Positions 35,934 through 44,795 of a stretch of DNA of 64,000 bases are shown piece after piece (positions within the stretch are counted from its first letter, which is position 1; each line of letters starts with the position of its first letter). This DNA is from Rossellomorea aquimaris. GTDB lineage: Bacteria; Bacillota; Bacilli; Bacillales; Fictibacillaceae. Made by a program: the position numbers and the translations under genes. The stretch is taken from positions 62,001 through 126,000 of the forward strand of contig JAIVLN010000004.1 of the NCBI GenBank assembly GCA_020524245.1, read 5' to 3'. The notes below the pieces were generated by a model. The model was not told the DNA's origin. It was given only the letters and a program-made list of their open reading frames with translations, and did no database searches.

Positions 35934-36720
35934 ACAAGAATTAAAATGGAATTTCAAATCATTGTTGATCTGGTCAGTCATCCTTGGAGGCTTAGTCTTT
36001 TTGATGATGCAGATCTATCCTGACTTTGCCAAACAACAAGGTAACTTGGAAGCATTATTAGAAGCCTATCCTGAAGGAATCAAGAAAGCATTCAATATGG
36101 ATCAGTTGAGTTTGGGAACGGTATTAGGATTCTATGCAATTGAAGGTTATATGCTCATCACACTGATCGGTAGCATTTATGTCGTTCTTTTGTCTGGAAA
36201 TATGCTAGCGAAAGAAGAGGGAGAGAAGACGATTGAATTCCTCTTATCCAAACCGATTTCAAGAACGTCTCTCGTTACGCAAAAAATGCTCGTCATCGTA
36301 GTCAATGTCATTTTATTCAACTTGTTTGTCTCATTGATTAATTTGACGGGATTCATGATTGTTGATGATGGCACGTTTGAGTTTTACCCATTCGTGTTGA
36401 TGTCAATAGCTCCGATCCTTCTTCATTTAACTTTTGCATCGATCGCATTTCTGTTATCAAGTATTTTCAGGAAAGGACGTCAAATCCTATCAATCACGGT
36501 CGGATTGGTCTTCATCACCTATTTCCTGCAGGTGATTTCAAGCGTATCGGATAAACTCGAGAACCTGAAGTATATGAGTCCGTTCGTATACGTAGATGCA
36601 GCGGATATCATTACGAATGAATCCATTAAAGGACTATACCTCGTTATCATGTTTGCTGTAATGATCATCTGTACAATCAGTACGTACTGGTATTACCGTA
36701 AAAAAGATATCGCCGTCTAA
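35923..36720 (+). CDS. ABC-2 type transporter permease
   Basis: A 265-residue membrane protein with six predicted helices and the extracytoplasmic region after the first helix. It contains the EEGEKTIEFLLSKPISR block typical of ABC-2 permeases. The TTG at 35923 overlaps the ATPase gene by 11 bases and follows GGAGGGG, which supports it over a start 15 bases upstream. With the ATPase it forms an exporter for an unknown hydrophobic substrate. Confidence 0.88.
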   Translation: MVFKQELKWNFKSLLIWSVILGGLVFLMMQIYPDFAKQQGNLEALLEAYPEGIKKAFNMDQLSLGTVLGFYAIEGYMLITLIGSIYVVLLSGNMLAKEEGEKTIEFLLSKPISRTSLVTQKMLVIVVNVILFNLFVSLINLTGFMIVDDGTFEFYPFVLMSIAPILLHLTFASIAFLLSSIFRKGRQILSITVGLVFITYFLQVISSVSDKLENLKYMSPFVYVDAADIITNESIKGLYLVIMFAVMIICTISTYWYYRKKDIAV

Positions 36721-36735
36721 GGTGGGATGTTCCCA

Positions 36736-37377
36736 ATGAACCGTACATTCGAGAATTTACCAGAAGAGAAAAAACATCAAATCATCAAAACGTGTATGGC
36801 AGAGTTTGCAACGAATGGATATGAAAATACTTCAACCAATAAGATTACGGAAAAAGCAAAAATCTCGAAAGGTCTGCTCTTCCATTACTTTAAAAATAAA
36901 AAAGGTTTGTATTTGTATCTTTTGAAGCAATCTGCGGATATCGTGTATGTTCAGATTTATGAACGATTGAAAGACCTACAAGAAGAGGATTTCTTCGAAC
37001 GCATCAAGAAAACTGCCATCATGAAGATGGAGATCTTTTCAAGGTATCCTGATGAGTATCAATTGTTATTGAAGTCTTTCCTAGATACACCTAAAGAGCT
37101 TGAAGAGGAAATCACAGCGTTGTTTAAAGAGATTCAACACCAGTCGGTTGAGCAGAACCAAGCGCTTTTGTTTTCGTATTTGAATGAGTCCGAATTACGC
37201 GAAGGCCTAACTGTACCCTTTGTATTGGAATATGTCATGACCGTGATGGAGCAATTCAATCGTTCCATTCTTCAACAGTATAAAGGTCAGGAAGAGGCAT
37301 TATTAAAACATCCCGAACCTCTATTGGAGCGGCTAAATCAGTACATCGATGTTATCAAACACGGCGTTTATCGTTAA
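36736..37377 (+). CDS. TetR/AcrR family regulator
   Basis: A 213-residue repressor. The N-terminal HTH is EFATNGYENTSTNKITEKA then ISKGLLFHYFKNKKGLYLYLL; the rest is an all-helical ligand and dimer domain. The ATG at 36736 is preferred to that at 36727, which is only one base from AAGGTGG. As the third gene of the ABC operon, with two matching palindromes at the promoter, it very probably represses its own operon. Confidence 0.92.
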   Translation: MNRTFENLPEEKKHQIIKTCMAEFATNGYENTSTNKITEKAKISKGLLFHYFKNKKGLYLYLLKQSADIVYVQIYERLKDLQEEDFFERIKKTAIMKMEIFSRYPDEYQLLLKSFLDTPKELEEEITALFKEIQHQSVEQNQALLFSYLNESELREGLTVPFVLEYVMTVMEQFNRSILQQYKGQEEALLKHPEPLLERLNQYIDVIKHGVYR

Positions 37378-37454
37378 AAATGCTATAATAGATGAAGCTA
37401 AAGGAGTGACAGCCATTTGTTGCTCCTATTTCTTTATTCTTTTGGAGGTTTAGC

Positions 37455-38063
37455 ATGAAAGCATTTGCGAAAAATTTTCTGAATGGAATTGTAACCGTCG
37501 TTCCCATCATACTGGTCATCTATGTCGTGATTAAAGTATTTGAATTTCTCGACAACATCCTTGGACAAACATTCAGGGGTATTTTACAAGAAGATTATGT
37601 CCCAGGTCTCGGATTGCTCGCTTCAATCCTACTAATTACATTGTTAGGATGGTTATCCAAACAATATATAAGTGGAAAAGTGGTCGAACTGCTTGATAAG
37701 TGGCTGGATCGCATCCCTCTCGTGAAGAGTTTATATTCCATTATCAAAGATACACTTCAGTCATTTGCAGGAGATAAAAAGTCATTTTCTAAGGTAGCAT
37801 TGGTCTATATACCTGGCACAAATATGAAAGCCATTGGATTTGTGACGTCTGAAGAAGTCGATTCGATAGCGGATCCGTTAGTCGATCATATAGCCGTATA
37901 CGTACCACAAACTTTCCAGGTGGCCGGTATGACATTTCTTATTCCGAAAGAGGAAGTTGAGATTTTGGACATGAAAGCTGAAGACGCTATGAAATTTGTA
38001 TTATCTGGTGGAATGAGTGTCAAAAAGTCCGAAAAGCGAAAAGAAGGGGATACACATGCTTAA
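37455..38063 (+). CDS. DUF502 family membrane protein
   Basis: A 202-residue protein with two N-terminal membrane helices (LNGIVTVVPIILVIYVVIKV and GLGLLASILLITLLG). A DUF502 soluble domain follows, with DRIPLVKSLYSIIKDTLQSF and VALVYIPGTNMKAIGFVTSE. The tail is basic and lysine-rich. Function is unknown in bacteria. TTGGAGG precedes the ATG. Its end overlaps the mug gene by eight bases. Confidence 0.9.
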   Translation: MKAFAKNFLNGIVTVVPIILVIYVVIKVFEFLDNILGQTFRGILQEDYVPGLGLLASILLITLLGWLSKQYISGKVVELLDKWLDRIPLVKSLYSIIKDTLQSFAGDKKSFSKVALVYIPGTNMKAIGFVTSEEVDSIADPLVDHIAVYVPQTFQVAGMTFLIPKEEVEILDMKAEDAMKFVLSGGMSVKKSEKRKEGDTHA

Positions 38064-38562
38064 CCCTGTACCCGATATTCTTGATTATGATTTGAACGTG
38101 GTCTTTGTTGGTTTCAATCCGAGTATACGTTCCAGTGAAACTGGTCATAATTACGCCAATCCAAATAACCGATTTTGGAAAATCCTCTATCGTTCTGGTT
38201 TAACGGATCAATTGCATAAGCCAGAAGATGGTCGAAAATTCATAGATCTGTATGGTTATGGATTTACCAACATTGTTTCGAGACCGACGAAAGAAGCTGC
38301 AGATATAACAAAAGAGGAATATGAAGAAGGGAAGGTTCTATTAAAAGAGAAGATTCAACATTATAAGCCAAATATCGTGTGTTTCGTCGGTAAAGGGGTT
38401 TACCAACAGTATAGCGGTAGAAGGAAAGTAGATTGGGGGATCCAGGAAGAGTCCATTGTGTCTGGCGTGAGAGACTTCGTTGCTCCTTCATCAAGCGGTC
38501 TCGTAAGAATGAAATTTGAAGAGGTTGCCTCGATTTATGAACAACTTTCAACAAACTTATGA
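38056..38562 (+). CDS. mug: G/U mismatch-specific DNA glycosylase
   Basis: A 168-residue uracil-DNA glycosylase superfamily protein of the Mug/TDG type, which removes uracil or ethenocytosine from mispairs. Motif 1 is VFVGFNPSIRSS, followed by the family block GHNYANPNNRFWKIL; motif 2 is VAPSSSGLVRMKF. Motif 1 has Ser after Pro where Escherichia coli Mug has Gly. The ATG at 38056 follows GAAGGGG and overlaps DUF502. Confidence 0.88.
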   Translation: MLNPVPDILDYDLNVVFVGFNPSIRSSETGHNYANPNNRFWKILYRSGLTDQLHKPEDGRKFIDLYGYGFTNIVSRPTKEAADITKEEYEEGKVLLKEKIQHYKPNIVCFVGKGVYQQYSGRRKVDWGIQEESIVSGVRDFVAPSSSGLVRMKFEEVASIYEQLSTNL

Positions 38563-38613
38563 ATCCATGAAAAATAATGTCGCCTCGGAGTTTACGTTCA
38601 CTGTAGAACGGAT

Positions 38614-38633
38614 ACAGTATAGTAACATACTGT
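38614..38633. promoter_or_regulatory. Dyad before the Cys-rich protein gene
   Basis: ACAGTAT, spacer AGTAAC and ATACTGT form a perfect seven-base inverted repeat ending a few bases before GGAGG. It could be a metal-responsive operator or an RNA hairpin next to the ribosome site. No regulator is encoded nearby. Confidence 0.4.
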
Positions 38634-38647
38634 TGGAGGCGTATAAG

Positions 38648-38977
38648 ATGGCTAAAGAGTCCGATCAAAAGCTAATTGAATTATGTTTGGAATGTCGAGA
38701 CCTCTGTGCAGATTGGCTCAAACAGAGCAACATCCAGTCATCTGATGAACCGAGAGATGAATGCTCAAGACTGATCCTTGAATGCTATGATATATGTACT
38801 TATACCGCATTAACTTTACAAAGAGAAACCCCTTTTTCAAAAGAAGTTTGCCAACTTTGCGAATTGATTTGTGAAGCATGTGGTAATGAATGCAAATCAC
38901 ATCCAATCTCTTCAGAGTACAATTTGACGGAGATTTGTTACGAAGTAGCAGAACGGTGCAGGCAGAGATTATATTGA
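38648..38977 (+). CDS. Four-helix-bundle copper-storage-like protein (Csp/DUF326)
   Basis: A 109-residue protein with 13 Cys arranged along four helices: CLECRDLC, CSRLILECYDIC, CQLCELICEACGNEC and two more near the C-terminus. This is the Csp pattern, where a bundle lined with cysteines stores Cu(I). There is no signal peptide, so it is predicted cytosolic like Csp3. The ATG at 38648 follows GGAGG by eight bases; a longer in-frame extension overlaps mug and has no support. A hairpin terminator follows. Confidence 0.88.
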   Translation: MAKESDQKLIELCLECRDLCADWLKQSNIQSSDEPRDECSRLILECYDICTYTALTLQRETPFSKEVCQLCELICEACGNECKSHPISSEYNLTEICYEVAERCRQRLY

Positions 38978-38988
38978 CATAAGATGTG

Positions 38989-39027
38989 AAACAGAGCTCG
39001 ACGTTGATTCGTAGGCTCTGTTTTCTT
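38989..39027 (+). terminator. Terminator after the Csp-like gene
   Basis: AAACAGAG pairs with CTCTGTTT across a loop of about 19 bases, followed by TTCTTGTTT. Confidence 0.7.
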
Positions 39028-39052
39028 GTTTGTAGATGTATTTAGGGTGTAT

Positions 39053-39152
39053 TTACCATAAAGAATGCGTAGTTATCATAAAGAATAAGAAATTATAGCT
39101 CAGTTTTAGAATTTATAGCTCAGATTCAGAAATTATAGCCCAAACCGATCAA
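39053..39152. repeat. Five tandem 20-bp imperfect repeats
   Basis: Units start at 39053, 39073, 39093, 39113 and 39133, an exact 20-base period. Units 3 and 4 read TTATAGCTCAG followed by a purine-rich end; units 1 and 2 are divergent (TTAYCATAAAGAAT), and unit 5 begins TTATAGCCCA. The array lies between two terminators and is not coding. Confidence 0.8.
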
Positions 39153-39156
39153 ATAA

Positions 39157-39210
39157 AAGAGGCTGATCCTAAAAAGGGCAAACATCCTCCTTTAGAATCA
39201 GCCTCTTCGT
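39157..39210. terminator. Bidirectional terminator
   Basis: AAAGAGGCTGATCCTAAA pairs with TTTAGAATCAGCCTCTT (one mismatch) across a loop of about 18 bases. It ends the yjfB-like gene on the minus strand. Confidence 0.85.
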
Positions 39211-39219
39211 TAAGACGAC

Positions 39220-39405
39220 TTACACTTTCACATCCACTCGATGTCCGGATGTTGGGTGTTGAACCTGTTGCTGTGCTTCTTGAAAATCTTTCAGCATGAC
39301 TGTGGATTGGGCAGCTTGTTTAGCAAGATTTCCATCCAACAAATTCATATCCAAAGTATGGCGTAGCTGTTGCAGATTGCTCGCCATGAATGATGAAAGC
39401 TCCAT
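39220..39405 (-). CDS. YjfB-like putative motility protein, 61 aa
   Basis: A 61-residue helical protein beginning MELSSFMASNLQQLRHTLDM, with Ala, Gln and Met-rich helices and a polar tail. It fits the small YjfB family, annotated as putative motility proteins of unknown role. AGGTAGTAG lies before the ATG on the minus strand. It is 57 bases downstream of the MATE gene. Confidence 0.65.
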   Translation of the reverse strand: MELSSFMASNLQQLRHTLDMNLLDGNLAKQAAQSTVMLKDFQEAQQQVQHPTSGHRVDVKV

Positions 39406-39462
39406 TCCGTTCTACTACCTCCCATGCAAGACTTATCCATAATATCGGATGCGTCATCCCCA

Positions 39463-40842
39463 TTATGAAGTGCCTTCGGCTACATCCTCAGTATGTGTGT
39501 TAGCATATTTTTTTTGTAGCCATCTTAGACGGAGATAGAGCGTGATCGCGCCACTCGTCAATCCCGAACTCAATCCGATCCAATATCCGAATGCACCAAA
39601 ATCCGTGTAGTTCGCCAATACAAATCCAAGCGGTAGACCTACGACCCAGTAAGAAATCAATGCCATAATAAGTGTGATGTTGACATCTTTATAGCCTCTC
39701 AGTGCACCTTGAATTGGAGCCGCAATCGCATCTGATAGTTGGAAAAAGATCGCATAAATCAAGAAATGTGCAGTTAACTGTAAAACTGCCTGGTCTTTCG
39801 TATACAAGCCTGCGATCTGTTCATTGAACAAGAGAAGCAGGACAGCTGACAAAAGAGCAAATCCGACAGCGATGACAATTCCCATGACACTGTATTGCTT
39901 TGCATCTTTCGGTCTATGGGCACCAATTTCAAAACCGACCGCGATCGTCAAAGCCATCGAAACACTGAGGGGTGCCATATAAAGCAAGGAAGCAAAATTG
40001 ATAGCAGCCTGGTGTGCTGCAATGGTGATAGTATCAAATCGACTCATCAATAACGTAACTGCTGCAAATATGCTCACTTCAAAAAAAATCGACAAACCGA
40101 TTGGAACTCCGATTTTCAATATTTCTTTCCACTTCCCAAATGAAATTCTATAAAAAGTGCCGAAAATCCCATAAATTGAAAATGGTCTTATGCGATGGAC
40201 AACCAATAGGACAATGAAAAAAATGAACCAGTATGTAATCGCAGATGCATATCCAGCTCCAATTCCTCCGAGTTTAGGAAAACCAAGTTTTCCGAAGATC
40301 AATAAGTAGTTAAATAAAACATTAACCGGTAATGATAGGAGGGTGATGAACATAGTGGTTCTCGTTTCACCCAATGCATCAATGAAACTTCGTAACGCGG
40401 TATACACGAATAAGGGTAAAATTCCAAAAGATAATCCGACCAAATAATGTTTTGCGATATAAGTCACTTCATCGGTAAGATCCATTCCATTCAAAATCAA
40501 ATCCAGGACCAACGAACCTAAAAGAACAACGACGCCCGACAAGAAAATAGCCAGGTAAACGCCTTGTAAGACTGAAAATGATACTTGGCTTTCCTTTTTC
40601 GCACCGATCAATTGGGCAACGATAGGGGTCAAAGCCATTAAGATTCCAGTCAAGCCGGTGAAGACCGGAACCCAAAGGCTCGAACCGATTGCGACCCCGG
40701 CAAGATCATGTGCTCCAGCACGACCACTCATGACCGTATCAAAAAAGTTCATCGCCAACAGACCGACTTGTGTAATTAGAATCGGTAGGAGAATGACCAT
40801 GAATTGACGTAGTTTCCCTGATAGTGTTTCTGTCTTGTACAT
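39463..40842 (-). CDS. MATE family multidrug efflux transporter
   Basis: A 459-residue inner-membrane antiporter (NorM/DinF type) with 12 predicted helices in two related halves, coupled to H+ or Na+ in relatives. Family blocks are [20 protein letters not shown] in the first helix pair and [12 protein letters not shown] between helices 8 and 9. TACAAGACAG-type N-terminal residues are cytoplasmic. The start ATG at 40842 has only a weak ribosome site on the minus strand. It is single or co-transcribed with the YjfB-like gene. Confidence 0.93.
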   Translation of the reverse strand: MYKTETLSGKLRQFMVILLPILITQVGLLAMNFFDTVMSGRAGAHDLAGVAIGSSLWVPVFTGLTGILMALTPIVAQLIGAKKESQVSFSVLQGVYLAIFLSGVVVLLGSLVLDLILNGMDLTDEVTYIAKHYLVGLSFGILPLFVYTALRSFIDALGETRTTMFITLLSLPVNVLFNYLLIFGKLGFPKLGGIGAGYASAITYWFIFFIVLLVVHRIRPFSIYGIFGTFYRISFGKWKEILKIGVPIGLSIFFEVSIFAAVTLLMSRFDTITIAAHQAAINFASLLYMAPLSVSMALTIAVGFEIGAHRPKDAKQYSVMGIVIAVGFALLSAVLLLLFNEQIAGLYTKDQAVLQLTAHFLIYAIFFQLSDAIAAPIQGALRGYKDVNITLIMALISYWVVGLPLGFVLANYTDFGAFGYWIGLSSGLTSGAITLYLRLRWLQKKYANTHTEDVAEGTS

Positions 40843-40964
40843 AATAACGACCTCGGTTTCAAAAATTCACTACAACTATCCATTATACATATCCGAGCAA
40901 TCTATTTCCTTTCTTTCTACTTGAAATTTATAATGGATGACAAGTGGAAAGGTGGAATGTGAGA

Positions 40965-41975
40965 ATGAAAACAAAACAAATCCGTTTAGCAGAAAGACCA
41001 GTTGGGATGCCAAATGAAGACAATTTCAAATGGACAGAAGAGGACTTAAGAGCACCAGATACCGGTGAAGTAGTGCTGAAGTCGCTTTACATTTCTGTAG
41101 ATCCTTACATGAGAGGACGTATGAATGATCAGAAATCCTATGTAGAGCCATATGGGTTGGATGAGGTCATTTCAGGAGGGGTGATTGCTCAAGTCCACCA
41201 ATCGAACAGTACGGAATTAGAGGAAGGAGATTTCGTCATAGGTAATTTGGGATGGGCAACCTATCAAATCGCCCATGAAGACGCCTTAAGGAAAATCGAT
41301 CCTTCCCAAGCCCCCATCACAACGCATTTAGGCGTCATCGGTATGCCTGGAATTACAGCCTATTTCGGATTATTGGATATCGGAAAGCCAGAACCTGGCG
41401 AAACAGTCGTCATTTCAGGTGCAGCTGGTGCGGTCGGAACCGTTGTTGGACAGATTGCTAAAATCGCTGGCGCTCGTGTTGTGGGTATTGCAGGTTCGGA
41501 TGAGAAACTTGCTTATTTAAAAGATGAATTGAAGTTTGATGCAGTAGTGAATTATAAAACGGATGATCTATTTGAATCTTTGAAACAAGCTTGTCCAGAT
41601 GGAGTAGATGTCTATTTTGATAATGTAGGTGGAGAAGTTTCAGATGCAGTACTACGCTTAATCAATAAAGGAGCACGTATTCCGGTTTGTGGACAGATTT
41701 CACTTTATAACTTGAAAAAACCTGATTTAGGAATCCGGGTTCAGCCGAACTTACTCGTAAATAGCGCTATGATGAAAGGCTTTATTGTATCCGATTACGG
41801 TGCACACTTCCAGGACGCAGTAACCGATTTAGCAAAATGGTTGCAAGAGGGTAGATTACAATACAAAGAGACAGTAGTAGAAGGATTTGAGAAAATTCCT
41901 GAAGCATTCATCGGACTATTTAAAGGCGAGAATATTGGCAAGTATATCGTAAAAGTTGCAGAACCTTCCAATTAA
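40965..41975 (+). CDS. NADP-dependent MDR reductase (CurA/YfmJ-like)
   Basis: A 336-residue reductase of the leukotriene B4 dehydrogenase group, reducing alpha,beta-unsaturated carbonyls with NADPH. Motifs are YISVDPYMRGRMND, the Rossmann motif VVISGAAGAVGTVVGQIAKI and the family block YFDNVGGEVSDAVL. It has no zinc ligands. The ATG at 40965 follows AAAGGTGG by about ten bases. It is a single gene. Confidence 0.92.
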   Translation: MKTKQIRLAERPVGMPNEDNFKWTEEDLRAPDTGEVVLKSLYISVDPYMRGRMNDQKSYVEPYGLDEVISGGVIAQVHQSNSTELEEGDFVIGNLGWATYQIAHEDALRKIDPSQAPITTHLGVIGMPGITAYFGLLDIGKPEPGETVVISGAAGAVGTVVGQIAKIAGARVVGIAGSDEKLAYLKDELKFDAVVNYKTDDLFESLKQACPDGVDVYFDNVGGEVSDAVLRLINKGARIPVCGQISLYNLKKPDLGIRVQPNLLVNSAMMKGFIVSDYGAHFQDAVTDLAKWLQEGRLQYKETVVEGFEKIPEAFIGLFKGENIGKYIVKVAEPSN

Positions 41976-42070
41976 ATCATTTAATCTTTAGAGCTGATTC
42001 AATTTATTTTGGGTCAGCTCAATATAATTTGATAAACTAGATAAATAGTACATAAAAGGAGAATATTTCA

Positions 42071-42691
42071 TTGGATATAAACACGATCAGTTATTTTGTC
42101 TTAGCATCTGTATTATTGACGATAACACCAGGACCAGATTTCATGTTTGTATTTGCACAAAGCGTTTCACACGGGAAGAAAGCTGGAATCGCCACAGGTC
42201 TCGGGTTATGTACGGGTCTCATCGGTCATACACTAGCTGCTGCAATCGGGATCTCAGCTATTCTCTATCAATCTAGCCTGGCTTTTAACTTGATAAAAAT
42301 CATTGGGGCAATTTACTTATTATATCTGGCTATCCAAGCTTTCAGAGAGAACGCTCAGCCTGAACAACAGCAAGTGAAACAGTATACCTTATCTGCGTTG
42401 TATCGGAAAGGTATCTTAATGAACATTTTGAACCCGAAAGTATCCATTTTCTTTCTTGCCTTCCTTCCTCAATTTGTATCTGTCAACAGTGGTGCCGTTC
42501 CATTGCAAATGACCATTTTAGGAGTATTGTTCATTGTCCAGGCATTGATTATTTTCACTGTATTATCTATTTCCGCTGGAACAGTAGGAGAAAAACTTTG
42601 GGGTAATCCAACAATTGTGAAATGGATCAACCGCATGAAAGGGCTTGTATTCGCATTCTTCTCTATCCGGCTGTTGTTTGAAGGAAAATAA
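42071..42691 (+). CDS. LysE/RhtB family amino acid exporter
   Basis: A 206-residue membrane protein with six helices. The LysE hallmark TITPGPDFMFVFAQSVSHG lies at the first helix and GLGLCTGLIGHTLAAAIG follows; the NPKVSIFFLAFLPQF block lies before the fourth helix. It exports amino acids or related metabolites driven by the proton gradient; the substrate is not predictable. The TTG start at 42071 follows AAAAGGAG. The next gene begins 17 bases on, so the two are probably co-transcribed. Confidence 0.92.
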   Translation: MDINTISYFVLASVLLTITPGPDFMFVFAQSVSHGKKAGIATGLGLCTGLIGHTLAAAIGISAILYQSSLAFNLIKIIGAIYLLYLAIQAFRENAQPEQQQVKQYTLSALYRKGILMNILNPKVSIFFLAFLPQFVSVNSGAVPLQMTILGVLFIVQALIIFTVLSISAGTVGEKLWGNPTIVKWINRMKGLVFAFFSIRLLFEGK

Positions 42692-42708
42692 CGATTTGGG
42701 AGAGTCAT

Positions 42709-43446
42709 ATGGCAAAAATACTAGGAATCGGTTGGGATGTCGGTGGGTGGATGGGATCGAAACAAGGGATCGCTGCCGCGACATTCGATTTAGACACTCA
42801 AAAATTCGCATGGATCGGCACACCCAGGAACACCAATCTGAAAAAGCATAAACACTGGACTCCTGAATCTATCGTAGAAACATTGAATCCAATGATAAGT
42901 GTAGAAGACTTCGATGAAGTTACAATTGGAATGGATGCTTCTCTAGGGTTTCCGATAAGCTACAAGAAGTTAGTCAACCAGGAGGTTCAGGACATAAAAG
43001 TCCCTTCAAAAGAAATTCAGAACCCTTATGCGTATCGGGATACGGAACGACATATATTTGAGAAGTTTGGAAAAAAACCACTTTCTGCTCCATTTGACAA
43101 ACTCGGAAACAATACTACGTTGGCGTTATCTTTTGCGTTGAAGTGGTATCGCGAGGAAGGATTCAAAATGATTCCTCAGCAGGGGGACAAATCGAATAAA
43201 CACGTGATGATCGAAGTTTATCCTGCTTTGGTGAAAACAATGGAACAGACCTTTATTAAAGAGGAAATTCTCCAACTGATCCCATCTGAAGTCAACCCGA
43301 GATCAGATGCCTATGATGCAGCTATTTGTTCAATCTTAGCTTTACTATTAAAAGGGAATGGACGATTTATCGAGAATGTAACTTTACAAGACCCTTGCAT
43401 ACCGATAGAAACTGCTAAGGAAGAAGGGTGGATTTATTACATATAG
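42709..43446 (+). CDS. DUF429-like RNase H-fold protein
   Basis: A 245-residue protein with the look of DUF429: MAKILGIGWDVGGWMGSKQG at the start, IGMDASLGFPIS in the middle, IEVYPALV, and DAYDAAICSILALLL near the end, giving several conserved acidic residues of an actin/RNase H-like fold. The family's activity is unknown. The ATG follows GGGAGAG. It lies between the LysE exporter and the S41 peptidase gene and may be co-transcribed with both. Confidence 0.7.
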   Translation: MAKILGIGWDVGGWMGSKQGIAAATFDLDTQKFAWIGTPRNTNLKKHKHWTPESIVETLNPMISVEDFDEVTIGMDASLGFPISYKKLVNQEVQDIKVPSKEIQNPYAYRDTERHIFEKFGKKPLSAPFDKLGNNTTLALSFALKWYREEGFKMIPQQGDKSNKHVMIEVYPALVKTMEQTFIKEEILQLIPSEVNPRSDAYDAAICSILALLLKGNGRFIENVTLQDPCIPIETAKEEGWIYYI

Positions 43447-43466
43447 GGTAGAGGAGTTTATTTGGA

Positions 43467-44693
43467 ATGGGATATTTGGAGATTTTCAAAGAAATTGTTT
43501 TAATCATGCATGAGGATTATTCAGGATGTGAAGCGAAAAATGGTTGGGATGATCCGGATAACTACTTTAGAGAGCTTGTACTAGCCGATCAGCAGGGGAC
43601 ATTAGATAACCAAACCTTTTATGAGATCGTTACTGACTATCTGTCAGCATTCAAAGATCAACATATTAAATTTAAGTTGATGCAAGGAACATCGAATTTA
43701 AGCTACATAGGTTTTCGGGTAGAATATTATGTTAACAAATTATATGTTACACATGTAGATATGGAAGAACGAATGATCCCTGGTATGAGAATCATCAAGA
43801 TTGATCAACAACCTCTCCAGACAATTGATACACATGAACGAAATTGGTCTAAAGTACTGGAAAAAGCTAATTGTATTTCAGTAGAAGACCTGCATGGAAT
43901 TGTATTTGAAATGGATTTACGATTCTACGAAAACCCGAAGCAGGATTCAAATTATACATATTCTGATATTCGCTCTGATGTAGGTTTATTGACGATCAAT
44001 GATTTTATGGATAAAGCTCAAATGGTAGCTTTGTTGAAAGAAAATCACGAGAAAATCACCACAAAAGAAAAGCTAATAATTGATATTAGGAATAACAGAG
44101 GAGGCATGGATGCAGTTTATGAACCTCTGTTGAAATATATTTTCCTACCTGAATCCACTATTACTTATGATTCAACTTATCATCTGATTACAAAACGGAA
44201 CTACGATAACAGAATGGAATTATTCAGTGAATTTCTAGAGCAATATGGCCAAGATGATGTTATTCTTTCCTTTATTAAGAATATGAAAAAATATAAAGAA
44301 CAGGGTTTTGTCCAATTCGATTTGGATACCAATGAAGAAGTAATCAATGGACTCAATGCACCGGAAAAAGTGATGATCTTAACCGATCAATATTGCGGTA
44401 GCTCGGGAGATCAATTTGCCTTAATTGCTTCACAATCTCCTAAAGTTAGCTTGATAGGTAGGGCTACGAAGGGTGTACTGGATTATAGCAATGTTGCCAA
44501 AGAATCGTTTCCTTCAAAAGGTTTTGAACTCTGGTATCCTACATCAATCAGTGATCGAGTCCAACAGGGGAATGGAATAGACAATATCGGAGTTCAACCA
44601 GACCATTATATTCCTTGGACCCCTGAACACCTTACTGAAGATGTCGATTTGCGTTATGCGTTGGATCATACCAGCCGACTCCAAAGGTCATAA
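43467..44693 (+). CDS. S41 family peptidase-like protein
   Basis: A 408-residue protein of the C-terminal-processing protease fold. The core blocks are LIIDIRNNRGGMDAVYEPLL and LTDQYCGSSGDQFALIAS, where the second Ser is the likely nucleophile, then GRATKGVLDYSN. It has no signal peptide and no clear PDZ domain, so it is closer to the interphotoreceptor-binding-like cytoplasmic members than to CtpA. The ATG is 20 bases after the DUF429-like gene with AGAGGAG upstream. Confidence 0.83.
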   Translation: MGYLEIFKEIVLIMHEDYSGCEAKNGWDDPDNYFRELVLADQQGTLDNQTFYEIVTDYLSAFKDQHIKFKLMQGTSNLSYIGFRVEYYVNKLYVTHVDMEERMIPGMRIIKIDQQPLQTIDTHERNWSKVLEKANCISVEDLHGIVFEMDLRFYENPKQDSNYTYSDIRSDVGLLTINDFMDKAQMVALLKENHEKITTKEKLIIDIRNNRGGMDAVYEPLLKYIFLPESTITYDSTYHLITKRNYDNRMELFSEFLEQYGQDDVILSFIKNMKKYKEQGFVQFDLDTNEEVINGLNAPEKVMILTDQYCGSSGDQFALIASQSPKVSLIGRATKGVLDYSNVAKESFPSKGFELWYPTSISDRVQQGNGIDNIGVQPDHYIPWTPEHLTEDVDLRYALDHTSRLQRS

Positions 44694-44795
44694 AATGTTG
44701 TTATTTTAGAATAGTTGACTATAGTCCGCAAGAATTTACACCTATATACCAGGCTTTTTGCCGGACTGGATCAGCTATAAACAGGAGTGTACATT

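Noticed and set aside
44721-44768. Inverted repeat AGTCCGCAA / TTGCCGGACT before the methyltransferase gene
   Set aside because: One mismatch, a large loop and no T run; it could be a weak terminator or chance, so it is not listed as a feature.
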